Source of the DNA: an uncultured Taibaiella sp.
Lineage (GTDB): Bacteria > Bacteroidota > Bacteroidia > Chitinophagales > Chitinophagaceae
Assembly: GCA_937870855.1 (NCBI GenBank)
Contig: CALMWT010000039.1
Span: forward strand, 20,348 to 84,347
Length of the DNA: 64,000 nucleotides
Direction of reading: 5' to 3'
This document shows, in pieces, positions 43,353-50,598 of the stretch (position 1 is its first letter; each line of letters begins with the position of its first letter). The notes under the pieces were generated by a model. The model worked only from the letters and a program-made list of their open reading frames with translations. It had not been told where the DNA came from and ran no database searches. The position numbers were made by a program, and so were the translations under genes.

Positions 43353-44399
43353 GTGATCATCAAAAAAATTCTCCTTTCGTTTCTGCTTTTTTGTTCTTAC
43401 TGTGCTGTTGCTCAAAAGAAAAATTATCAGGTAAGCGCTATTGCTTTTTACAATTTTGAAAACCTGTTTGACACCGAAGACGATCCCAAAAACTGGGGCG
43501 ATGATGAATTTCTTCCGACTGGACCTTATCGTTATACCCAAGAAATTTATGAACAAAAACTGCACAATCTCGCCACAGTAATAAAGCAATTAGGAACAGA
43601 CGTAACGCCCGATGGAGCAGCAATTATTGGAACAGCCGAAATTGAAAATGACAAGGTGTTGCAAGACCTTACCCAACAGCCGGAAATTAAAGAACGCGGT
43701 TATAAATTCATTCACTTCGACAGCCCGGACTCGCGTGGTATAGATGTAGCAATGCTATACAATCCCAAATATTTCAAAGTGCTTTTTGCGAGAACGTTGA
43801 ATACTAACATTAGTAAGTTTGGCGAGAAAGGTGGTAAAACCCGCGATGTACTTTATGTAAATGGAGTGTTGCTTGGAGATACGATCAATGTTTTTGTGAA
43901 CCACTGGCCATCGCGCAGAGGAGGTGAAGCTGCAACAGCACCACTGAGAGCCATTGCGGCAAGCGTAAGTAAAAGAATTATAGATTCACTGAAGGCAATC
44001 AACCCCCGCACAAAATCTATAGTGATGGGCGACTTTAATGATGATCCGATAGATTTAAGTATCACAAAAGTGCTGGGAGCTACAGGTGAAAAAAACAAAG
44101 TTGGGAAAAAGGGACTTTTTAATCCTTTTGTGAATTTTTATAAAAGTGGGATCGGAACACTCGGCTATGATGACCGCTGGAATTTGTTTGATCAGATTAT
44201 TATTTCCGGCAGTTTTCTTCACGCCTCAGAAAATGAATGGAAATATTATAAAGCGGAAGTCTTCAATAAAGAATTTCTGAAAAATTCGTTTGGGCGATAC
44301 AAAGGATATCCGCATCGTTCATTTGATGGAAACCGCTGGTTGAATGGCTATAGCGATCACTTTCCTACCATCGTATATTTCGTGAAAGAAGTGAAATAA
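43353..44399 (+). CDS. Secreted endonuclease/exonuclease/phosphatase-family protein
   Basis: A 348-residue EEP-fold enzyme. GTG start 43353; signal peptide MIIKKILLSFLLFCSYCAVA. Catalytic landmarks: FYNFENLFDTEDDP (Asn/Glu metal site, ~residues 32-45), GTAEIENDKV with the metal Glu, VFVNHWPSRRGGE, SIVMGDFNDDPID (Asp-x-Asn), and the terminal NGYSDHFPTIVYF (Asp-His pair). These metal-dependent enzymes cleave phosphodiester or phosphomonoester bonds, including DNA. Export suggests action on extracellular substrate. It is divergent from the TonB receptor with 138 bp between them, so it probably belongs to the same uptake locus. Confidence 0.92.
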   Translation: MIIKKILLSFLLFCSYCAVAQKKNYQVSAIAFYNFENLFDTEDDPKNWGDDEFLPTGPYRYTQEIYEQKLHNLATVIKQLGTDVTPDGAAIIGTAEIENDKVLQDLTQQPEIKERGYKFIHFDSPDSRGIDVAMLYNPKYFKVLFARTLNTNISKFGEKGGKTRDVLYVNGVLLGDTINVFVNHWPSRRGGEAATAPLRAIAASVSKRIIDSLKAINPRTKSIVMGDFNDDPIDLSITKVLGATGEKNKVGKKGLFNPFVNFYKSGIGTLGYDDRWNLFDQIIISGSFLHASENEWKYYKAEVFNKEFLKNSFGRYKGYPHRSFDGNRWLNGYSDHFPTIVYFVKEVK

Positions 44400-44407
44400 A
44401 GGAATGA

Positions 44408-44947
44408 TTACTCATCAGCATTTTTACTTTCTTCGCTGGCATCATCTGTTTCAATATCCTCATCCCCACCCTCATCTGATTCATCATCATCTTCTTCTTC
44501 AAAATCAAACTCGTCATATTGTTCTTCCGTAGCCGCAGACATTTCCTGCTCCTGAATGAGAATGTTATTTAGCTCTTCCAATTTGGCAAGACTTATTGGC
44601 TTACTGCAATACATTTTCACAGAAGGATAAGACATGGCTTTTTTATGATCTTCTTCATTTAGTGAAGACGAAAGCATCACCACTGAACAATCATTTTTTA
44701 CGTGGTCGGGAAAGTTGCTGAACTTATCCAAGAAATCAAAACCACTCATTTCAGGCATATTGATGTCGAGAAAGATCACATTGGGTAAATCTTGCTCCTG
44801 CTCCAAACAATTTTGAATATAGCTGAGTCCTAAAGTTGCAAGTTCACGATTTTCAATTTTTTCTGCAAGCTTAGAACGCTCCACCATTTTTTCAACGATA
44901 AAACGATCCATCTTGCTGTCATCAATTATTAATACGCGGCCAAGCAT
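44408..44947 (-). CDS. Stand-alone response regulator with acidic C-terminal tail
   Basis: A 179-residue protein. A receiver domain occupies residues ~1-130: acidic pocket IIDDSKMDR, phosphoacceptor Asp in VIFLDINMPEMSGFDFLD, the Ser switch in SVVMLSSSL, and the Lys in MYCSKPISLAKL. A ~45-residue tail follows, almost entirely Glu/Asp/Ser, with no output domain. Single-domain receivers act by binding partner proteins. The tail may be a flexible or charge-based interaction element. No kinase gene is near, so its input is unknown. It is divergent from mutY with about 100 bp between. Confidence 0.92.
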   Translation of the reverse strand: MLGRVLIIDDSKMDRFIVEKMVERSKLAEKIENRELATLGLSYIQNCLEQEQDLPNVIFLDINMPEMSGFDFLDKFSNFPDHVKNDCSVVMLSSSLNEEDHKKAMSYPSVKMYCSKPISLAKLEELNNILIQEQEMSAATEEQYDEFDFEEEDDDESDEGGDEDIETDDASEESKNADE

Positions 44948-45046
44948 TTGCTATATATAAAGGATTAAGGCCTTAAAGATAAAACTGAAACTTAACCCCG
45001 AAAGTGTTTTTATTTTGTCCTTCTCAGAGGTAGTAAATTGCAGGCA

Positions 45047-46117
45047 ATGAATACGACAAAAACCCTAAAGCTTTTCTTCACAAAACAATTGCTTCACTGG
45101 CACCAAAATGAAAACCTGCGGGCGTTGCCGTGGAAACAAGAAACTGATCCTTACAAAATCTGGCTTTCGGAAATTATCCTTCAGCAAACAAGAGCCGAAC
45201 AAGGACTTCCCTATTATCTAAAATTTACACAGCAATATCCTACAGTTGAGGAGCTTGCCAACGCGCCCGACGAGGAAGTATTTAGAATGTGGCAGGGACT
45301 GGGCTATTACAATCGTTGCAAAAATTTACTGCACACTGCAAGAACTATCACTACGAATTTGAAAGGAAGGTTTCCCGATACCCACTCCGAAATTCTCGCA
45401 CTAAAAGGAATAGGCGAATACACCGCGGCCGCTATTGCTTCTTTTGCATTTGGATTGCCGTATGCTGTGGTTGATGGAAATGTACATCGCGTACTTGCAC
45501 GGTTCTTCGGCATCGAAACTCCTGTAGATAGTTCAGAAGGAAAAAAGGAATTTCAAACACTTGCAAGTGAATTGCTTGACAAGGAAAATAGTGCTGCGTA
45601 TAACCAGGCAATTATGGATCATGGCGCTACTGTTTGTACACCTGCCGCACCGAAATGCAACGAATGTATCTTTCAAAAAAACTGTTTGGCTTTTCAAAAA
45701 GAAGCCGTTTCACTCTTTCCTGTAAAATCGAAATCAATAAAAGTCAGGAAGCGCTATTTTCATTATTTGCTGCTGCGCCATGAAAACAAACTCTGGTTAA
45801 AAAAACGAACGGAAAAAGACATCTGGCAAAATCTGTACGAACCTTTTTTAATTGAACACGACCATAAACTTAACGTTGAAGAACTTACCCAACACCCTAC
45901 CTTCGGTCTAATAAAAAAAGCTGCACTCAGCTACACCGGATCTTCTACGCAACGACTGACCCACCAACAAATAGAAGCCACATTTTTCACCATGAATGTA
46001 GCGGCAACAGAACATGTAAAAACTGAAAACGGAGAATGGATACCCATTGAACTGCTAAAAAAAATTCCTTTTCCCAAGACCCTCGTTTCTTTTTTAGAAA
46101 AAAATTTCTACTTTTAG
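45047..46117 (+). CDS. mutY: A/G-specific adenine glycosylase
   Basis: A ~356-residue protein; start taken at ATG 45047 (the TTG at 45038 adds three residues). It removes adenine mispaired with 8-oxoguanine. Motifs: SEIILQQTRAEQGLPYY (catalytic Glu and LQQT), the helix-hairpin-helix LKGIGEYTAAAIASFAFG near residue 120, VVDGNVHRVLARF with the catalytic Asp, and the 4Fe-4S loop Cys-x6-Cys-x2-Cys-x5-Cys (CTPAAPKCNECIFQKNC, ~195-212). The C-terminal NUDIX-like domain that reads oxoG is present (LKKRTEKDIWQNLYEPF). It precedes ssb by 45 bp. Confidence 0.95.
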   Translation: MNTTKTLKLFFTKQLLHWHQNENLRALPWKQETDPYKIWLSEIILQQTRAEQGLPYYLKFTQQYPTVEELANAPDEEVFRMWQGLGYYNRCKNLLHTARTITTNLKGRFPDTHSEILALKGIGEYTAAAIASFAFGLPYAVVDGNVHRVLARFFGIETPVDSSEGKKEFQTLASELLDKENSAAYNQAIMDHGATVCTPAAPKCNECIFQKNCLAFQKEAVSLFPVKSKSIKVRKRYFHYLLLRHENKLWLKKRTEKDIWQNLYEPFLIEHDHKLNVEELTQHPTFGLIKKAALSYTGSSTQRLTHQQIEATFFTMNVAATEHVKTENGEWIPIELLKKIPFPKTLVSFLEKNFYF

Positions 46118-46162
46118 AATCAGTATAGGTTAAAATTTTTGCTAATTGACAATAGACCAAAC

Positions 46163-46600
46163 ATGAGAGGTGTCAACAGAGTTATATTGATTGGAAATTT
46201 AGGGCGCGATCCAGACATTCAGTATTTGGAAGGGAATATTGCAGTAGCAAAATTTCCCTTAGCAACCACAGAAACTTTTAAGGACAAAAATGGCCATCTT
46301 GTATCGCAAACAGAATGGCATACCGTGGTGCTTTGGAGAGGTCTTGCAGAGCTTGCCCAGAAATATTTACATAAGGGTAGTTTGGTTTTTATTGAGGGGC
46401 GATTGAAAACAAGAAACTGGGAAGACAAAGACAAGATGAAACGTTTTAATACTGAAATAGTGGGCGACAATCTTGTAATGCTCGACAAACGCAAGGAAAA
46501 TGAGTATCACTCAAACGATACACAAACTGATTCGACAGGTTTTTCCGCTCCAACCGATATGAATTTTGGCTCAGATACAAAAGACAATTTACCATTCTGA
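46163..46600 (+). CDS. ssb: Single-stranded DNA-binding protein
   Basis: A 145-residue SSB from the ATG at 46163 (MRGVNRVILIGNLGRDPDI); the GTG/TTG-type frame start at 46139 is less likely. An OB-fold follows (VAKFPLATTETFKDKNG, TEWHTVVLWRGLAELAQKYL, GSLVFIEGRLKTRNWEDKD). A disordered linker leads to the acidic tip KDNLPF that recruits replication and repair proteins. The order mutY-ssb-gldE is common in Bacteroidota. A terminator follows at 46623-46657. Confidence 0.96.
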   Translation: MRGVNRVILIGNLGRDPDIQYLEGNIAVAKFPLATTETFKDKNGHLVSQTEWHTVVLWRGLAELAQKYLHKGSLVFIEGRLKTRNWEDKDKMKRFNTEIVGDNLVMLDKRKENEYHSNDTQTDSTGFSAPTDMNFGSDTKDNLPF

Positions 46601-46622
46601 CCAGATTCAATTTATTAGTGAG

Positions 46623-46657
46623 AAAAGGGAAGGAACAGTTTTTATTCTTTCCCTTTT
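46623..46657 (+). terminator. Terminator after ssb
   Basis: AAAAGGGAA and TTCCCTTTT pair over 9 bp, followed by a T-run. It lies 23 bp after the ssb stop, so gldE may depend on read-through or its own promoter. Confidence 0.75.
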
Positions 46658-46691
46658 TTATTTTTGAACATTCTCATAAAAAAACAAGAAA

Positions 46692-48035
46692 TTGGAAACA
46701 GCTGAAGGCGGGACTTTCTATTTTACAACCACTTTATTACAAGCTTCTACGGGAGCTTTTTCTGTTTCAAACACTACCATCCTTATCATCATTGTGTTGG
46801 TTTTGCTGTTGCTAACGGCTATTACCGCAGGAGCCGAAACTGCTTTTTTCACCCTTACCTCCAAAGACATTGACTATCTGAAAACCAGAGAACAGATAAG
46901 CGCAAGGCAAGCCATTCATCTGCTCGATCAACCGAAGATGCTGCTCGCAACGATATTAGTGTCCAACAACTTCATCAACATTGCAATTGTCATCAGCACC
47001 AATTTGCTGGTAGAATCATTCACCAAAGACATGAGCGACCTGCTCTCCATTCTCATAAAAATTGTAACCATTACGCTTCTGCTTATACTCTTTGGCGAGG
47101 TGCTGCCGAAAGTGTACGCAAGTCAAAACAATATGCGCATGGCATTGTTTGCAGCACCGGTAATGAAAATGATGTCTGCCGTTTTTAGTCCGGTAAGTAA
47201 AATGCTGGTTTCATCCTCTACGTTTATTGAAGAAAAAATCGGCAATCGCGGAAGCAATCTTTCAAGTGTAGATTTTGAACAAGCCATTGAGCTTTCTGTT
47301 GGGCACACGGCTACACGCGAAGAAGTGAATATCTTCAAAGGCATTCTGAAATTTGGGAATATCACCGTTCGGCAAGTAATGCGTACACGCCTGGATGTGA
47401 GTGGGGTGCCCTTCGATTTCAACTTTCCACAAGTGCAAAAAATCGCCCTTGAATCAGGCTATTCCAGGATGCCCGTTTTTGAAGGAAACCTTGATAAAAT
47501 AAAAGGAATGATTCATGCAAAGGATTTTCTGCCACACACCGAGAGCAATGATTTTGACTGGCACGCATTAATTCGTCCGGCCTATTTTGTTCCCGAAGGA
47601 AAATTCATTGAAGATCTTTTAAAAGAGTTTCAGCAAAAGCGAATTCACTTTGCAATTGTTGTTGATGAATTTGGCGGAACGTCGGGCATCGTTACTTTGG
47701 AAGACATAATGGAAGAAATTATCGGCGACATAAAAGATGAGTTTGACGAGGAGGATATTCTCTTCAAAAAAATAGATGATGCGAACTACATTTTTGAAGG
47801 AAAAACACTGATAAATGATGTATGCAAAGTGATTGGCGAAAACCCCGAAACCTTTGAAAACATTCGCGGAGAAAGTGATTCTATTGCCGGACTGGTGCTG
47901 GAGATAGCAGGAAAGTTTCCGGCACTCAATGAAACAATCAATTTCCAAAATTTTGATTTTACCATTCTCGAACTGGACAAGATGCGCATCCGGCGTGTGA
48001 AGCTAACGATCAACACCAGCATCGAAGATTTTTAG
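46692..48035 (+). CDS. gldE: Gliding-motility-associated protein GldE
   Basis: A 447-residue CNNM/CorC-like membrane protein, starting at TTG 46692. A hydrophobic first segment (TILIIIVLVLLLLTAITAGA) and three further helices form the DUF21/CNNM unit. Then come a pair of CBS domains (residues ~225-345, VMRTRLDVSGVPFDF and HFAIVVDEFGGTSGIVTLED) and a CorC_HlyC domain (NYIFEGKTLINDVCKVIGE). In Bacteroidota this protein, after ssb, is GldE. It stabilises or folds GldD/gliding-T9SS components; the relatives transport Mg2+/Co2+. The gene that normally follows, gldD, is not here. Confidence 0.9.
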   Translation: METAEGGTFYFTTTLLQASTGAFSVSNTTILIIIVLVLLLLTAITAGAETAFFTLTSKDIDYLKTREQISARQAIHLLDQPKMLLATILVSNNFINIAIVISTNLLVESFTKDMSDLLSILIKIVTITLLLILFGEVLPKVYASQNNMRMALFAAPVMKMMSAVFSPVSKMLVSSSTFIEEKIGNRGSNLSSVDFEQAIELSVGHTATREEVNIFKGILKFGNITVRQVMRTRLDVSGVPFDFNFPQVQKIALESGYSRMPVFEGNLDKIKGMIHAKDFLPHTESNDFDWHALIRPAYFVPEGKFIEDLLKEFQQKRIHFAIVVDEFGGTSGIVTLEDIMEEIIGDIKDEFDEEDILFKKIDDANYIFEGKTLINDVCKVIGENPETFENIRGESDSIAGLVLEIAGKFPALNETINFQNFDFTILELDKMRIRRVKLTINTSIEDF

Positions 48036-48079
48036 GCTAAAAATTAATTCAATATCTTACTTCATCTTGAGTAAGAAGT

Positions 48080-48682
48080 ATGGCTCAAACTACTTATCAG
48101 GCTCCTCTTTTTTTTCCTGCCCGCGATGCTGTGAGCAGCCAGGAGTATCTGCTTGTCATTAACCCAGATGCTAACATTGCAACCGACATACGGTACTTTA
48201 AAAATAAGGTTTGGGAAATAGCCGGCGATCATCCGGGACACTATGCGCAACCACACATCAGCATCTACAATTTTCTTGGATTTCAGCAAAAAGAGCAAGC
48301 AATCATTAACGCACTTTCGGCAGTTTCTAAAAATGTAAAAGCAGCTTTTGTTCATCTCGAAAACTTCAGTTGTTTTGAAGGATCAGGAACTATTTATCTT
48401 ACCCCCCGACCAAAGAATTATTTCTCCTTTCTTCTTCGGGAATTATATCCTACCATTTTCAATTGCCAGGGCATCAACCGTCAAAGCAAAATCTACAGTA
48501 GCACGGAGCCTCACATTATCATTGCGCGCGGCTTGAAGAAAGATCAGTTTGCAGATGCATGGAGTCATTTTAAAGACAAGTCTTATCGGAGTTCATTTTT
48601 GGCAGAATCAATTGTATTGCTCCGAAAGGAATTGTTGAAAAATGATCAGTATGATTTTGTGGGAGAGTTTAGGTTGAAATGA
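48080..48682 (+). CDS. 2'-5' RNA ligase-like 2H phosphoesterase
   Basis: A 200-residue protein with two His motifs, HISIYNF (~residue 60) and HIIIARG (~residue 150), spaced as in 2H phosphoesterases. These cleave or ligate 2'-5' or cyclic phosphodiester bonds of RNA and nucleotides. Between the two lie YLTPRPKNYFSFLLRELYP and other conserved hydrophobics. The second motif lacks the usual Ser/Thr after His-x (Ile instead of Thr), so activity is uncertain. No signal peptide is present, so cytoplasmic. It starts 44 bp after gldE, in the slot often occupied by gldD; the link to motility is not known. Confidence 0.7.
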   Translation: MAQTTYQAPLFFPARDAVSSQEYLLVINPDANIATDIRYFKNKVWEIAGDHPGHYAQPHISIYNFLGFQQKEQAIINALSAVSKNVKAAFVHLENFSCFEGSGTIYLTPRPKNYFSFLLRELYPTIFNCQGINRQSKIYSSTEPHIIIARGLKKDQFADAWSHFKDKSYRSSFLAESIVLLRKELLKNDQYDFVGEFRLK

Positions 48683-48868
48683 ACTGATGTAGCTGATGCA
48701 AAATGGCAGAACTATTTGAATACTTGTTGGGCTCTGTGTTATACCAAAAATGAAGAATGCCCAGGCTTCTGGTGGCTTCTGTTTTAAATCGCGGTTACAA
48801 TTTTTCTACGTCCTTCATACTATACTGCACAACATGTTTTGGGCGCATTGTCTTTCGTTGCAAATAAT

Positions 48869-49192
48869 TTATAACTTCCTGAAAACTTTTGAAACAGAAT
48901 TTTTCTTTTGGATACAAACAACGGAATAAATGCCGGGGGGTAAATCCGTTAAGTCAACCGTAGCCTTATTGTTGCGAATAATTACGGACGTATTGATCCT
49001 CATACCTACACTATTGTAAAGCGCTACTTGTTCTGTCTTGCTATTGTTTTCCAGCTCAACATATAATTTATCAAAGGCAGGATTTGGATAAAGTTTGATT
49101 GTGTTGTTCGCTTGTAAGTCGTCATGTATCCGTAACGGATTGCCGGAGCTATCGCATACACAAGCACTTCTCCTTTCATCTCTGCGAAACAT
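48869..49192 (-). CDS. T9SS sorting domain of a frameshifted FG-GAP protein (part 2 of 2)
   Basis: The frame carries a typical type A T9SS C-terminal domain: LYPNPAFDKLYVELENNSK, QVALYNSVGMRINTSVI, DLTDLPPGIYSVVCIQK. The true protein does not start at the apparent ATG. In this frame the sequence upstream reads GRAYALSWGIGKGPDWKMFRR, which is the usual ending of FG-GAP repeat surface proteins and continues the N-terminal fragment at 49213-50445. The split is a one-base loss near 49,235. Without it this gene encodes a 525-residue exported surface protein. Confidence 0.8.
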   Translation of the reverse strand: MFRRDERRSACVCDSSGNPLRIHDDLQANNTIKLYPNPAFDKLYVELENNSKTEQVALYNSVGMRINTSVIIRNNKATVDLTDLPPGIYSVVCIQKKNSVSKVFRKL

Positions 49193-49212
49193 TTTCCAGT
49201 CTGGACCTTTCC

Positions 49213-50445
49213 CTATTCCCCACGATAATGCATAAGCACGACCATATATTCTGCATGACCGCCTACCACAAACACATCTTTCACACCATCGCCATCAAAG
49301 TCTGCAATGATGGGGGCATGATCTACTTCAAACACGCCTCCGTAATGTGCTGCAAGGTTGAAGGATTTAATGTAAGCACCGGTTAGTCCACTGATAGAAA
49401 TAACAAGTCCTTTGCTGGTGCCGAAAGTAACATCAAGTACGTTATCGTTGTTGATATCAGCAATTGCTACTCCGCGAAATGCAGTGGCATTGTTAGGTAT
49501 TGTATAATCCCACAAAAAGCCTCCATTATGCTTTCTGGCGCGCACATGATAAGCGTCGCAGATCACCACATCGAGCCACCCATCGTTATCGAGATCGGCA
49601 AGAGATGTGGGCGCACCAATGTAATTATATGGTGTTGGAAAACTGTCGCGCCAATTTACGCTGCCGTTCTCTGCATTCAGGCAATATATTTCGGCATTGT
49701 AGTCGCCGATTGTAATTTCTTTCTTTCCGTCCTTGTCCATATCACCGAAGGCAGCACCGTGGTACATCACATCTTTAGGTAAGGCATTTTTCCAAAGTAG
49801 TGCATGATTGTCGCCGCGATAGCAATAAATGGCGGATGCAGTATCTGTAAAACTCCACGTACCCACAATAAAATCCAGTTGTCCGTCATTGTTTACATCC
49901 ATTATTGCAGGTGCGGTTTGTACCCAGCAGCTTGTATCAACAGGAATATTCCAGTTCACACTACCATTTTCTGCATTGATGCTGATCACATAACCTCCAA
50001 ACTGACCATGAATTATTTCAAGTTTGCCATCATTATCGAGATCAGCGATACTGGGCGGAGAATCGCTGCCGTACATTGGCGTTTGCCACTGTATAAATCC
50101 ACTATCTGCATCAAAACAAAAAGTTTTCGGATTGCATGAACCTGCAAGCACAATTTCATAATCTCCATCCTTATCTACATCATAAATCAGTGGTGCAGCA
50201 TCGGCACAACCGCCCACATTGTACTTCCACTTCAGTGTACCATTCTCGCCGTTGAGCACATACATGGTACTATCATTGCGGTAGGTGCTAAATACAATTT
50301 CAAACTTTCCATCATTATCTATATCGGCGGCAGCACTCTGACCAAACGCCATATCTTTTACGTTGAAAAACCATTTTACGGCTGGTGTTTGAGCTGATGC
50401 ATCCCAACAAAGCATTCCGAAAAAAATGAGAAGTACACGCTTCAT
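49213..50445 (-). CDS. FG-GAP/VCBS-repeat protein, frameshifted before its sorting domain (part 1 of 2)
   Basis: A 410-residue fragment with signal peptide MKRVLLIFFGMLCWDASAQ. At least seven blade-like repeats with a calcium-binding Asp-x-(Asn/Asp)-x-Asp-Gly-x-x-(Glu/Asp) loop follow, e.g. ADIDNDGKFEI, YDVDKDGDYEI, ADLDNDGKLEI, DVNNDGQLDF, GDMDKDGKKEI, ADFDGDGVKDV. These build a beta-propeller that binds ligands. The frame stops at VVLMHYRGE, while the neighbouring frame reads GRAYALSWGIG as expected. It is therefore a surface protein that in the sequenced form would be truncated and lose its T9SS signal. Reality versus assembly indel cannot be told here. Confidence 0.85.
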   Translation of the reverse strand: MKRVLLIFFGMLCWDASAQTPAVKWFFNVKDMAFGQSAAADIDNDGKFEIVFSTYRNDSTMYVLNGENGTLKWKYNVGGCADAAPLIYDVDKDGDYEIVLAGSCNPKTFCFDADSGFIQWQTPMYGSDSPPSIADLDNDGKLEIIHGQFGGYVISINAENGSVNWNIPVDTSCWVQTAPAIMDVNNDGQLDFIVGTWSFTDTASAIYCYRGDNHALLWKNALPKDVMYHGAAFGDMDKDGKKEITIGDYNAEIYCLNAENGSVNWRDSFPTPYNYIGAPTSLADLDNDGWLDVVICDAYHVRARKHNGGFLWDYTIPNNATAFRGVAIADINNDNVLDVTFGTSKGLVISISGLTGAYIKSFNLAAHYGGVFEVDHAPIIADFDGDGVKDVFVVGGHAEYMVVLMHYRGE

Positions 50446-50550
50446 AATGTTATGCTTTGATATAAAGCTATTAAAATAACAACAGGGGCCCGAAACGAGT
50501 TACAGTTTGTGATTATGTCTTTCAACTTTTTATACCACATCGCCACGAAA

Positions 50551-50572
50551 AAAGAGGCCTTGCAGCCTCTTT
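50551..50572 (-). terminator. Terminator of the M16 protease gene
   Basis: AAAGAGGC pairs with GCCTCTTT over 8 bp, flanked by T-runs; it lies 27 bp after the M16 stop on the minus strand. Confidence 0.8.
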
Positions 50573-50598
50573 TTTTTACCCTGAAAAATCGTGAGTAA

